This document shows, in pieces, positions 42,478 through 52,159 of a stretch of 64,000 nt of DNA. Origin of the DNA: JAUILA01 sp964563925 (lineage in GTDB: Bacteria > Bacteroidota > Bacteroidia > Cytophagales > Cyclobacteriaceae). The stretch lies in NCBI GenBank assembly GCA_964563925.1, contig CAZLZD010000008.1, positions 43,719 through 107,718 on the forward strand, read 5' to 3'. The position numbers were made by a program, and so were the translations under genes. Positions within the stretch are counted from its first letter, which is position 1; the number at the start of each line of letters is the position of its first letter. The notes beneath the pieces were generated by a model. That model ran no database searches and had not been told where the DNA came from. It worked only from the letters and a program-made list of their open reading frames with translations.

Positions 42478-44694
42478 ATGAATGCAACGCTTGAAAAGAA
42501 GCACTTTTACGTGGAGGGGATGACGTGTGCATCCTGCGCCTCAAGCCTTGAAAGCTATCTCTCCCACCAGCCTGGTGTCGGTGAAGTGAGCGTAAGCTAT
42601 GCCAACAAATCGGTCAGTGTGGCATTTGACACCGGCCTGATCACCCCTGAAAAACTGGACCAGGCGGCACAGGAGATCGGATACCATATCCTTACCTCCG
42701 AGGCTGATTCTTCACAGCAAAGCAGGGAGGAACGGGAAGCCCTTCGCCTCCGGACATTAAAAAGACGCGTCCTGGTTTCAGGGATATTCAGCCTTCCGGT
42801 CTTTGTTCTTTCCATGTTCTTCATGGGCCAGATCCCGTCACTGCATTGGATCCTGCTGATCCTTTCCCTGCCTGTAATGGTGTTTGGCGGACGGGAATTT
42901 TTTGTCAACAGCGCCAAACAGCTGCGTCACGGGAAGACCACCATGGATACGCTGGTGGCCCTGAGTACGGGTATCGCCTTTGCATTTAGTGCGTTTAATA
43001 CAGTTTATCCGGAATATTTTGCCTCCCGGGGACTTACTCCTCATGTGTATTTTGAATCGGCCGTCATCATCATTACCCTTATCCTGTTGGGACGCTACCT
43101 GGAAGAACGGGCAAAATCCAGCACCACCGCCGCCATCCGGGGGCTGATGAAGCTGCAGCCTGAGCAGCTGACGGTCATCCGCAACGGGGAAGAGGTTGTC
43201 CTGCCCCTGGAAGACGTGATCACCGGGGATATGGTCGTGGTACGGCCCGGTGAACGGATTCCGGTGGATGGCAAGGTGAGGAAGGGAGAATCCTGGGCAG
43301 ATGAAAGCATGATGACCGGAGAACCCATGCCGGTGCATAAGGCAAAGGGTGATCAGGTTCTGGCAGGAACACTGAATCAGAAAGGGTCGCTGCGGATCCT
43401 CGCTTCCGGTGTGGGAAGGGAAACCTACCTGGCCGGGATTATTGAACGGGTCAGGGAGGCCCAGGCTTCCAAACCGCCCATCCAGGACCTGGTGGATAAG
43501 ATCGCGGCCATATTTGTCCCCGCGGTACTCATCCTTGGCCTGCTGGCATTCGGGGCATGGTATTTCCTGGGCCCCGATCCGCAGCTGACGCATGCCTTCC
43601 TGGTATTGATCACTGTACTGATCATTGCGTGTCCGTGTGCACTCGGCCTCGCCACCCCTACCGCATTGATGGTGGGCATCGGAAAAGGCGCTGAAAACGG
43701 CATACTAATTAAGGATGCCCGTTCACTCGAAGGCTTGCACAACACCGGGGTGCTGGTGCTGGACAAAACCGGGACCATTACCCGTGGAAAGCCTGTGGTG
43801 ACGAAGGAATTCTGGCCCGGCAGCAGGGATAACCTGAACCTGCTGATTGCGGTGGAGAATGAGTCGGAACATCCGCTGGCCTCGGCAGTAGCCGACCATT
43901 TTCGAGGCACTACGCCCGCCGCGGCTCCGGACTATTTTGAAAGTATAACCGGACAGGGAGTGCGTGCCCTTTATGGTAAAAAACAGGTCCTGATTGGCAA
44001 CAGGGAATTGATCAATGCCTATAATATCCCTGCAGACCGTAGCATCCGTGAAGCTATTGCATCCTATCAGGAGGATGGACTGACGGTCGTTTTCTTCGCG
44101 GTTAACAATTCAATAGAGGCTGTTTTTGGTATCGAAGATGAGATCAGGGATGATTCAGCAAGCGCCATACATGAATTGAATTCCATGGGCGTGGAGATCC
44201 ACCTTCTCTCGGGAGATAACCAGGAAGCCTCCTTAAAGGTGGCGGAAAAAGTGGGCATATCCGTGGTACGCGGCAACATGTCGCCAAAAGACAAGGGAGA
44301 CTATATTGACCATCTTCGAAAGTCCGGTAAAAATGTGGCTGTGGCCGGGGACGGCATCAATGATGCTGAAGCACTGGCCCGGGCGGATACCGGAATTGCC
44401 ATGGGCAGCGGAACCGATATCGCCATGGAAAATGCGGGAATCACCCTTATGCATGCCAGCCTGTCCCATATTGCCGATGCTATCCGTTTGTCCCGGGGAA
44501 CCATGAAGACAATCCGTCAAAACCTGTTCTGGGCATTTATATACAACCTGCTGGCCTTACCGGTCGCCGCCGGTGTATTGTATCCCTTTACCGGATACCT
44601 GCTGAACCCTATGATCGCCGGTGCCGCAATGGCCTTTAGTTCGATTTCAGTAGTACTTAATAGTTTGAAACTTAATAGATTAAATATCAATTAG
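42478..44694 (+). CDS. copA: copper-translocating P1B-type ATPase
   Basis: The 738-residue protein has one N-terminal HMA domain with GMTCASC (C17, C20), eight predicted membrane helices, the TGEP actuator motif (280-283), the CPC transport site (C385-C387), phosphorylated D429 in DKTGT, an HP motif and the GDGIND hinge. The last helix contains YN and a MAFSSISVVLNSLKL end typical of Cu(I)-exporting P1B-1 enzymes rather than Zn/Cd types. It exports Cu(I) from the cytoplasm. It is flanked by the HMA-AraC regulator and a small HMA chaperone gene, forming a copper-resistance module. Confidence 0.95.
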   Translation: MNATLEKKHFYVEGMTCASCASSLESYLSHQPGVGEVSVSYANKSVSVAFDTGLITPEKLDQAAQEIGYHILTSEADSSQQSREEREALRLRTLKRRVLVSGIFSLPVFVLSMFFMGQIPSLHWILLILSLPVMVFGGREFFVNSAKQLRHGKTTMDTLVALSTGIAFAFSAFNTVYPEYFASRGLTPHVYFESAVIIITLILLGRYLEERAKSSTTAAIRGLMKLQPEQLTVIRNGEEVVLPLEDVITGDMVVVRPGERIPVDGKVRKGESWADESMMTGEPMPVHKAKGDQVLAGTLNQKGSLRILASGVGRETYLAGIIERVREAQASKPPIQDLVDKIAAIFVPAVLILGLLAFGAWYFLGPDPQLTHAFLVLITVLIIACPCALGLATPTALMVGIGKGAENGILIKDARSLEGLHNTGVLVLDKTGTITRGKPVVTKEFWPGSRDNLNLLIAVENESEHPLASAVADHFRGTTPAAAPDYFESITGQGVRALYGKKQVLIGNRELINAYNIPADRSIREAIASYQEDGLTVVFFAVNNSIEAVFGIEDEIRDDSASAIHELNSMGVEIHLLSGDNQEASLKVAEKVGISVVRGNMSPKDKGDYIDHLRKSGKNVAVAGDGINDAEALARADTGIAMGSGTDIAMENAGITLMHASLSHIADAIRLSRGTMKTIRQNLFWAFIYNLLALPVAAGVLYPFTGYLLNPMIAGAAMAFSSISVVLNSLKLNRLNIN

Positions 44695-44696
44695 TT

Positions 44697-44912
44697 ATGA
44701 AAGAGATTAAATTCAAAACAAATATCAACTGCGGGAATTGCATCAAGTCGGTTACCCCGTATCTGAATCAGGTGGAAAGTGTAGAGACATGGAGCGTGGA
44801 TACAGATTCTCCCAATAAAGTGCTTACGGTTGAAATGGAGGAAGAGGGCCACATCATAGATGTGATCAGGGCGGTTCGGGAAGCCGGATATGAGATTGAG
44901 GAAACTGTTTAA
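44697..44912 (+). CDS. small HMA-domain protein, probable copper chaperone
   Basis: The 71-residue protein is a single HMA domain with N11-C12-G-N-C15 at the metal site; the usual GMTC is replaced by INCGNC, so the Met before the first Cys is missing. It starts 2 bases after the copA stop. It probably hands Cu(I) to CopA, like CopZ, though its more acidic sequence and altered motif leave other metals open. Confidence 0.82.
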   Translation: MKEIKFKTNINCGNCIKSVTPYLNQVESVETWSVDTDSPNKVLTVEMEEEGHIIDVIRAVREAGYEIEETV

Positions 44913-45009
44913 CCCCAATTTCGTTTAGTGATAGAAGGGAATGAGAGGGAAGGAACGTGCAGAAACAGTGAATTGGTTCATTCTCAGCCAACTACCTAAA
45001 AATCAAAGC

Positions 45010-45912
45010 ATGGAACTACCCCAATTACCCCTCGAGTCCTGGGAAAACTCCAAGATCACCCTCCATCTTTATTTGCAGATACTCGGAAAGATCAAACTGA
45101 AAATGGCACCCAGGAAAAATCACTGGTGGCACATCACCCTCCTGCCGCATCCCTCCGGACTGACCACCGGGCCGGTACCGTATACAGACGGAACTTTTCA
45201 GATTAACGTGAATATGGTAAACCACCGGGTGGAGTTTGTGTACGCTGGCGGGCGGCAATCTTCATTTGAATTGAAAGACGGGCTAACCGTCTCGGAGTTT
45301 TACCGGAAGGTCATGGACGAACTGGCCGGTCAGGACATCAGGCCGGAAATTAAGGCTGTGCCCTATGATCATCCCTGCAAGGAGCCTTTTGCCACTTGTG
45401 AGGAATATCATCAGTACGACCCGGAATACGTCCAGCGCTTTCACCAGGTCCTGGGGTTTACGGCGAGGGTCTTCGAGAAATTCCGCGCTCGCTACCTGGG
45501 CAAGGTATCACCTGTTCAGCTTTACTGGCATCACATGGACCTGGCCGTGACGCGCTTTAACGGACAGAAAGGTCCCGAACCGGCGCCCGGGGCTTCGCCG
45601 GCTGACCGCGACGCCTATTCCCATGAGGTAATCAGTGCCGGTTTCTGGGCCGGGGATGAAAACGTGCGCGGAGCAGCCTACTATTCCTACACCTTCCCTG
45701 CCCCGCAGGGCATTGAGGATCATCCTCTTAAGCCTTCCGGGGCTAGCTGGGATATGTCGTCCGGCAGCCCGATGGCCATCCTGATGTATGACGATCTCCG
45801 GCAGGAGAATGATCCGGAAAAGGCATTGCTCGAATTCCTGGAAACGACGTATCAGGCCGGTGCAAAACGGGCAAAATGGCCCGAGGAGTCCCTGATTTAT
45901 ACCATTCCCTAA
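45010..45912 (+). CDS. DUF5996-family protein
   Basis: The 300-residue protein starts at the ATG at 45010, where family similarity begins (MELPQLPLESWENSKITLHLY); an in-frame ATG at 44941 adds 23 residues of unlike composition. The protein is soluble with many conserved Trp and His, including APRKNHWWH (about 36-44). The function of DUF5996 is unknown. Members occur singly in many bacteria. It lies 97 bases after the chaperone gene and ahead of the RND operon, probably as its own unit. Confidence 0.75.
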   Translation: MELPQLPLESWENSKITLHLYLQILGKIKLKMAPRKNHWWHITLLPHPSGLTTGPVPYTDGTFQINVNMVNHRVEFVYAGGRQSSFELKDGLTVSEFYRKVMDELAGQDIRPEIKAVPYDHPCKEPFATCEEYHQYDPEYVQRFHQVLGFTARVFEKFRARYLGKVSPVQLYWHHMDLAVTRFNGQKGPEPAPGASPADRDAYSHEVISAGFWAGDENVRGAAYYSYTFPAPQGIEDHPLKPSGASWDMSSGSPMAILMYDDLRQENDPEKALLEFLETTYQAGAKRAKWPEESLIYTIP

Positions 45913-46027
45913 AAATTTCCGTATACATGAACGGGGCAACCGTTTGTGTAAAAATTACAAAATAGGAGCCCGTGGGAATAACTTTCACCCCTTAATTTTT
46001 GCTTGTTTGCATATAAGCCTTAACAAA

Positions 46028-47062
46028 ATGACCATTCGATTATTGTTGATTTTTTCCGTGCTGATCTTAGGATGCAGCGAACAAAATGACGGAGGCACTT
46101 CGGGTCAGCAGCCGGTACGGGCAATCCAGGCCGACTACCTTGTTGCCCGGCCTGATACCTTCCGGAATGAAGTGATCACCACCGCAGAAGTTTTGCCCTT
46201 CGAGAGTGTCACACTCCGGGCTCCCCTGGCCGGCACCGTACTGGATATCTATTTTGAGGAAGGAGCACAGGTTCAGGAAGGTGCATTGATGCTCCGCCTG
46301 GATGACCGGGCTTGGAAGGCCCAGCTTAAAGGACTTGAAGTAGAGTATAATTCCGTACAAAAGGAACTGGATCGCTACCGACGCCTCATGGAGCTTGACG
46401 GGGCGAGCCAGCAACAGATCGATAATGCCGTGGCCCGGCTTGCCACCATGCAGGCCGATATGGACCAGTTGCGGGTGAACATTCAGCTGGCCAATATTCG
46501 GGCCCCCTTCAGTGGCCAGGTGGGCCTTCGAAATTTCAGCAAGGGCTCGTACATGTCACAGGGCGAAGAGATCACGACCCTGGCCCAGGTAGACCGACTG
46601 AAGGTCAACTTCAACCTTCCCGAACGTTACCGTCCCGATGTAAATGTGGGAGAAACGGTGAGCCTCAAAGTGGAAGGCGACACTTTCCCGGCCACGATCT
46701 ACGCCATTGACCCGATCATTAATGTGGATTCGCGGACGGTTCAGGCCAGGGCTGTGCTGGAACGCGGTAACAAAAGCGTTATGCCGGGTGTATTTGCCGA
46801 AACCATTCTTCCGACCGAGGTGCTGGAGAATGCCATTGTACTGCCCTCCCAGGTGGTGGTGCCTGAAATCGAAGCCCAGACGGTCTATATTTCCAAAAAC
46901 GGAAAGGCAGTCCGGCGGGTGGTTACGGTATCCGGCCGGACCAGCGATAAGGTACTCATCAGTGACGGGATTCAGGCAGGTGATACTGTGATCACCACAG
47001 GTCTTATGTCTATCAAAGACGGTTCGCCGCTAAGCCTCCAACAAAATATCAGTAAACGATGA
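46028..47062 (+). CDS. RND efflux periplasmic adaptor lipoprotein
   Basis: The ATG at 46028 begins a signal with lipobox LILGC (C16). An in-frame ATG at 45944 is unlikely because the signal starts here. The 344-residue protein has the membrane-fusion-protein layout: barrel-sandwich hybrid halves (about 50-85 and 150-185, with RAPFSG), a central alpha-hairpin (about 90-145) and a beta-barrel region. It links the RND pump to the TolC channel. Its stop overlaps the pump start (ATGA). Confidence 0.92.
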   Translation: MTIRLLLIFSVLILGCSEQNDGGTSGQQPVRAIQADYLVARPDTFRNEVITTAEVLPFESVTLRAPLAGTVLDIYFEEGAQVQEGALMLRLDDRAWKAQLKGLEVEYNSVQKELDRYRRLMELDGASQQQIDNAVARLATMQADMDQLRVNIQLANIRAPFSGQVGLRNFSKGSYMSQGEEITTLAQVDRLKVNFNLPERYRPDVNVGETVSLKVEGDTFPATIYAIDPIINVDSRTVQARAVLERGNKSVMPGVFAETILPTEVLENAIVLPSQVVVPEIEAQTVYISKNGKAVRRVVTVSGRTSDKVLISDGIQAGDTVITTGLMSIKDGSPLSLQQNISKR

Positions 47063-50000
47063 CCCTTTCGGAATTAAGTGTTCAGCGACCGGTTCTGGCA
47101 ACCGTATTTGCCATCGTTATCGTCCTGATCGGCGTGGTCAGCTACCTGTCACTGGGGGTGCGTGAGTATCCCAGTGTGGACCCCCCTGTGATTACCGTCA
47201 GTACCAACTATCCGGGTGCCAATGCCGATATTATCGAATCCCAGATCACCGAACCGATGGAAGAATCCATCAATACCGTACCGGGGATCAAGAATATCAG
47301 TTCCACCAGCACCGACGGACGCAGCACGATCAGGGTGGAATTCAACACCGGGGTTGATTTGAATGTGGCCGCCAATGACGTACGGGACAAGGCATCGGCC
47401 GCACGACGGAGTATCCCGACGGATGCCGAACCGCCAATCGTAAGCAAGGCAGACAGTGATGCGCAGACGATACTGGTATTCACCATGCAGAGTACCAAAC
47501 GGAATTTGCTGGAAATGACAGAACTCGCCGATAAACTCATGGTTGAACGTCTTCAGACCATTGAAGGTGTGTCGCGTGTATACATGTGGGGTGAGAAAGA
47601 ATATTCCATGCGACTGACCATCTATCCCGATAAAATGGAAGCGCTCAGGATCACACCGCTGGATATCCGGGATGCCCTGAACCGGCAAAATGTGGAATTA
47701 CCGAGCGGTCGCATTGAAGGCGAGAATACAGAACTTACGGTCCGGACGATCGGACGGCTGTATACCGAAGAAGACTTTAACAACCTTATCCTTGCCGAAC
47801 GGAATAATACCCTGATCCGGCTGAAAGATATCGGTGACGCCCACATTTCGCCCCTGGAACAACGATCCGTACTACGGGGAAACGGTGTAATACCGATGAT
47901 CGGTATCGCCATCCAGAATCAGCCCGGGGCGAACTACATTGACATTGTGGATGAGGCATTCAACCGTGTCGAACAAATCCGGCCGGACCTCCCTGAAGAC
48001 ATCGAACTGGATGTGGTACTTGACGATACCGTGGCGATACGGAAGGCGCTCAAGGAAGTGAGGGAAACCATCCTGCTTGCCTTTATTCTGGTAGTTCTGG
48101 TTATCTTTTTCTTCCTGCGCAACTGGCGCACCACCCTGATCCCGATCATTCTGATTCCGATTTCACTGATCGGCAGCATGGGCGCATTGTATGCAGCTGG
48201 CTTTTCGATCAATATTCTGACGCTCCTCGGACTGGTACTTGCCACCGGGCTTGTGGTGGATGATGCCATTGTGGTGATGGAGAATATTTATGCGAAGATC
48301 GAAGACGGCATGCACCCGGTCAAGGCAGCCCTGCAGGGGTCGCGGGAGGTATTCTTCGCCGTAATTGCCACGTCCATTTCACTGATTTGCGTGTTCCTTC
48401 CTATTTTCTTTCTCGGCGGACTCACCGGCCGGCTATTCAGGGAGTTTGCCATGGTGGTGGTGGCCTGCGTGGGTATATCAACCTTCGTCACCCTCTCACT
48501 GACCCCCATGATGAGTTCGAAGATGCTGAAGAAAAGCAAGCAGAAGCTTAAGATACAACAGGTCCTTGGGAATATGGTGCGCAGCCTGGGCAAGTCCTAC
48601 GGCCATTCGCTGGAACGGTTCATGAAAAACAGGTGGCTGGCATTCCCCATTACCCTGATCATGGCAGGTGTGATCTGGTTCCTGTCCCAGCAGCTGCCTT
48701 CGGAGCTAGCCCCGCTGGAAGACAAAAGTAAGCTCAGGATTTCCACTACCGCCCCGGAAGGCACCTCGTTCAGGGCTATGGACGATTACACCGTCAGGGT
48801 AATGGAGATGATCGATACGCTCAAGGAGAAAGACTTTCTCCTCGGGCTGACAGCCCCCTCCTTCGGCAGCTCTACCAGCGTCAACTCGTCCTTTGTACGA
48901 ATTACCCTGAAGCAGCCCGACCAACGGGAGCGCAGCCAGGATGAAATAGCCAAAGCCATTAACCAGGAGCTGAGCAAGCTGACCTTCGCCCAGTCATTCG
49001 TGATCCAGGAGCCGACGATCAGCGCCTCACGGGGATTATCGGGACTCCCCATACAGGTCGTCCTGCAGGCACCGGACTTTGAGCGGCTGAGGGAAGCCAT
49101 TCCCCGTTTTCTCGAAAGGGCACGAAGCCATCCTGCTTTTGAAACCGTACAGATTGACCTTAAATTCAACAAACCCGAATATACGGTCAATATCAACCGG
49201 AATAAGGCCCTGGCCATGGGTGTGAGTATCGCAGATATTTCGCAAACGCTCCAGACTTACCTGTCGGAGCAGCGCCTGGGCTATTTTATCCGGGAAGGCA
49301 AGCAGTATTATGTGATTGCGCAGGCATCACTGAATGAGCGGAATTCCCCGGAAGACCTCAAAGGCATTTCGGTCAGAAACCGGGCCGGAGATATGGTGCC
49401 GCTGGAAAACCTGGTGGAAGTGGACCTGGTCAGCCGTCCTCCTTCCCTGCTTCGCTTTAACCGGTATTCTTCCGCCACTGTCTCGGCCTCTCCCACCGAA
49501 GGGTATACCATTGGGGACGGCATTGAGATCATGCAACAGCTGGCCCGGGATGAACTTGGAGAATCATTCCGGACCGAGCTCACCGGTGCTTCCGCAGATT
49601 TTGCCGAAAGTTCGGCCGACATTATCCTCGTTTTTGTGTTTGCGCTATTGCTGGTCTACCTGACCCTGGCCGGACAATTTGAAAGCTTCCGGGATCCGCT
49701 TACCATATTGTTCACGGTGCCGCTGGCACTTGCGGGAGCGCTTATCACCTTATGGCTCTTCGGGCAAACCCTGAATATTTTCAGCCAGATTGGTATGATC
49801 GTACTGATCGGTATTGTCTCGAAGAATGGTATCCTGATCGTGGAGTTTGCCAACCAGAAACGGGATGGGGGATTGAGCCGGATACAGGCGGGTATTGAAG
49901 CTGCCCAGCAGCGATTCCGTCCTATTCTCATGACCAGCATGTCAACCGTGCTGGGTGCCCTTCCCCTGGCCCTGGCCCTGGGCGAGGCAAGTACGAGCCG

Positions 50001-50139
50001 GATACCCATGGGATTGTCGATCATCGGAGGCTTATTATTCTCCCTCTTATTAACCCTTTACATTATACCGGCCATCTATTCCTACATCGCCAGCAAGGAA
50101 AGCCGTGATGAAATCAAGAAAAAATATGCCGACGCTTAA
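47059..50139 (+). CDS. RND multidrug efflux pump (HAE1 type)
   Basis: The 1026-residue protein has the 12-helix RND layout with two large periplasmic loops. The proton-relay aspartates are D401-D402 in GLVVDDAIVVMEN, and the relay lysine is K922 in GIVSKNGIL. The DD motif matches the AcrB/HAE1 class rather than metal-exporting CusA pumps, so despite the copper genes nearby it probably exports organic compounds. Substrate range cannot be deduced. Confidence 0.94.
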   Translation: MTLSELSVQRPVLATVFAIVIVLIGVVSYLSLGVREYPSVDPPVITVSTNYPGANADIIESQITEPMEESINTVPGIKNISSTSTDGRSTIRVEFNTGVDLNVAANDVRDKASAARRSIPTDAEPPIVSKADSDAQTILVFTMQSTKRNLLEMTELADKLMVERLQTIEGVSRVYMWGEKEYSMRLTIYPDKMEALRITPLDIRDALNRQNVELPSGRIEGENTELTVRTIGRLYTEEDFNNLILAERNNTLIRLKDIGDAHISPLEQRSVLRGNGVIPMIGIAIQNQPGANYIDIVDEAFNRVEQIRPDLPEDIELDVVLDDTVAIRKALKEVRETILLAFILVVLVIFFFLRNWRTTLIPIILIPISLIGSMGALYAAGFSINILTLLGLVLATGLVVDDAIVVMENIYAKIEDGMHPVKAALQGSREVFFAVIATSISLICVFLPIFFLGGLTGRLFREFAMVVVACVGISTFVTLSLTPMMSSKMLKKSKQKLKIQQVLGNMVRSLGKSYGHSLERFMKNRWLAFPITLIMAGVIWFLSQQLPSELAPLEDKSKLRISTTAPEGTSFRAMDDYTVRVMEMIDTLKEKDFLLGLTAPSFGSSTSVNSSFVRITLKQPDQRERSQDEIAKAINQELSKLTFAQSFVIQEPTISASRGLSGLPIQVVLQAPDFERLREAIPRFLERARSHPAFETVQIDLKFNKPEYTVNINRNKALAMGVSIADISQTLQTYLSEQRLGYFIREGKQYYVIAQASLNERNSPEDLKGISVRNRAGDMVPLENLVEVDLVSRPPSLLRFNRYSSATVSASPTEGYTIGDGIEIMQQLARDELGESFRTELTGASADFAESSADIILVFVFALLLVYLTLAGQFESFRDPLTILFTVPLALAGALITLWLFGQTLNIFSQIGMIVLIGIVSKNGILIVEFANQKRDGGLSRIQAGIEAAQQRFRPILMTSMSTVLGALPLALALGEASTSRIPMGLSIIGGLLFSLLLTLYIIPAIYSYIASKESRDEIKKKYADA

Positions 50140-51433
50140 GGTCCTTATCGTCATCTGGCTGTTTCCCTTTGCGGTCTTCGGACAAGACATGCAGGCCTTC
50201 ATGCAGCGGGCCCTGGAGGAGAATTATCAGCTGAATATCACTCGGCTGGAATCAGAAATTGCCTCCAACAACAATACCGCGGGGAATGCCGGGTTTCTTC
50301 CTACCATTGATCTCACCGGTCAGTACCAGTATTCCTGGAGTACCACCCGGCAGAATTTCTTTAACGGGGATGAACGCGAAGGGAACAATGCGAGAAACAC
50401 CGGCCTTAACGGCAGTATCGCCATAAATCAGACGCTGTTTGACGGTTTCAGGATGTTTGCCAGCCGTGATCAGCTCCGTTTACTCGAAGATATGGGACGG
50501 GTGAATGCCCGCTTCTTTATTGACCAGACCCTGGCCGATATCGCCACACTGTATTTTCAGCTGATCAAGGAAAAAGAGATCCTCAACTATCTCAGGCAGT
50601 CCATCCGGGTATCGGCCTACCGCGAACAACTGGAACAACGCCGGAATGAAATCGGTGCGGGGACCGGACTTGACTATCAGCAGGCTGTAGTCGCCTATCA
50701 GAACGACAGTTTGCTGATTATCTCCCAGAAAAGCATTATCCGTTCGCTTGAAATCGAACTTAACCGGATAGTGAACCGGAGCCTTGATACCCCTGTCCTT
50801 CTTAGCTCGGATTCCCTTGACACCACACCGCATGGCTTTGCCCGTGAAGAATTCGTGGCAATGATGGATGAACGCAATCAGTCACTGAGAATGGCACAGC
50901 TGGAGGAATTGATCGCGGAAACGGAAGTACGCATTCAACGGGCCGAATTGTCACCCGTTATAACAGGGTTTGGCGGTTATACCTACAACCGGTCTACCAG
51001 TGAGATCGGGTTCGTGGAATCAAACCGAAGTTACGGTCCGAATGTGGGCATCGGGGTGCGCTTCAACCTGTTCAACGGCGGCAACAACCGCAGGGAAGTA
51101 CGAAATGCGGAGTTTCAGCGGACTATTTCCGTGGAGAATAAGGAACTGGTCAACCAAAACCTGCGTGCGGAATTGTATGATGCCTACGCGCAATACGAAT
51201 ATACCCTCGAACGGATCAACATCGCAAAGAACAGCGTGGATGCCGCACGACGGGCCCAGTTCATTGCCGAAGCCCAGCTGCGTGAGGGGGCCATCAACGG
51301 GATCGATTTCCGCGTCAACCAGGTAACACTTATTAACGCGGAAAACAGCCTGGCTCAACTTAAATTTGCACTCAAGGCTATTGAAGTAAATTTATATCGT
51401 CTTACCTCCCAGGTAATGGAAATGTACCTGTAA
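50108..51433 (+). CDS. TolC-family outer-membrane efflux protein
   Basis: The 441-residue protein has a signal peptide (about 1-25, ending AVFGQ) and two internally repeated OEP regions with long helices alternating with barrel strands (for example FNGGNNRREVRNAEF near 325-340). Possible starts are GTG 50105, ATG 50108 or ATG 50126; the AGGAAAG at about 50097-50103 favours 50108. It overlaps the pump gene by 32 bases and completes the tripartite pump. Confidence 0.9.
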   Translation: MKSRKNMPTLKVLIVIWLFPFAVFGQDMQAFMQRALEENYQLNITRLESEIASNNNTAGNAGFLPTIDLTGQYQYSWSTTRQNFFNGDEREGNNARNTGLNGSIAINQTLFDGFRMFASRDQLRLLEDMGRVNARFFIDQTLADIATLYFQLIKEKEILNYLRQSIRVSAYREQLEQRRNEIGAGTGLDYQQAVVAYQNDSLLIISQKSIIRSLEIELNRIVNRSLDTPVLLSSDSLDTTPHGFAREEFVAMMDERNQSLRMAQLEELIAETEVRIQRAELSPVITGFGGYTYNRSTSEIGFVESNRSYGPNVGIGVRFNLFNGGNNRREVRNAEFQRTISVENKELVNQNLRAELYDAYAQYEYTLERINIAKNSVDAARRAQFIAEAQLREGAINGIDFRVNQVTLINAENSLAQLKFALKAIEVNLYRLTSQVMEMYL

Positions 51434-51434
51434 G

Positions 51435-52124
51435 ATGAAGATTCAGCTGAGCTGGAGCGGAGGCAAGGACAGCATGATGACGCTGCATAAACTGGTATCG
51501 GAAAGCCAGGCCCCCTCCTCCCTGCTCACCACATTCTCCGGGGAATTCAGAAGAATTACCATGCACGGCGTACGGGAAGCCCTGCTCGATATGCAGGCCG
51601 AAGCACTCACTGTCCCCGTGGATAAGCTATTTCTTCCGGCGGAGGCGGACATGAAAACCTATAACCAGGCCATGCACCAGGCTTATGAAGATGCAGCCGG
51701 TAAGGGTATTGACACTATTGCCTTCGGCGATATCTTCCTGGAAGACCTCAGGAATTACCGGGAACGCCAGACCGAGAAAGCCGGGCTGCGTTCAATTTTC
51801 CCGCTCTGGGGAGAAGACACAAGGCTGTTGATGGAGAATTTTATACACCTGGGGTACAAGACCGTGGTCGTGGCACTCGACAGTTCGAAGCTGTCCCCGG
51901 ATATGATCGGACGTGTCATCGATCATGAATTCCTGGAGCAACTGCCAGAAAACGTGGACCCCTGTGGTGAAAACGGTGAGTTCCATACCTTCGTGATTGA
52001 CGGCCCCCTTTTTGAGAAACCCCTGTCCCCGGCCTGGGGAGAGGTCGTGAAGCGGGATTACCCTTCCCCGGTCAATAAAAATGAAACCATTTCGTATTAT
52101 TTCCAGGAACTGCTGCCTGCCTGA
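51435..52124 (+). CDS. Dph6-related ATP pyrophosphatase
   Basis: The 229-residue protein has the PP-loop motif SGGKDS at 8-13 and the family's GENGEFHTF segment near 178-186. It resembles the diphthamide synthetase Dph6 N-terminal domain, but bacteria lack diphthamide, so it probably amidates or adenylates another substrate. The start is 1 base after the TolC stop, so it is likely transcribed with the efflux operon; a functional link is unproven. Confidence 0.87.
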   Translation: MKIQLSWSGGKDSMMTLHKLVSESQAPSSLLTTFSGEFRRITMHGVREALLDMQAEALTVPVDKLFLPAEADMKTYNQAMHQAYEDAAGKGIDTIAFGDIFLEDLRNYRERQTEKAGLRSIFPLWGEDTRLLMENFIHLGYKTVVVALDSSKLSPDMIGRVIDHEFLEQLPENVDPCGENGEFHTFVIDGPLFEKPLSPAWGEVVKRDYPSPVNKNETISYYFQELLPA

Positions 52125-52159
52125 TTGCAGGTGTCCGCCCCGGGGACTTCCTTCAGGGC

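Noticed and set aside
46028..51433. RND operon as a CusCBA copper/silver pump because of the adjacent copA module
   Set aside because: The pump has the VVDDAIV proton-relay motif of HAE1/AcrB-type multidrug pumps and not the CusA pattern.
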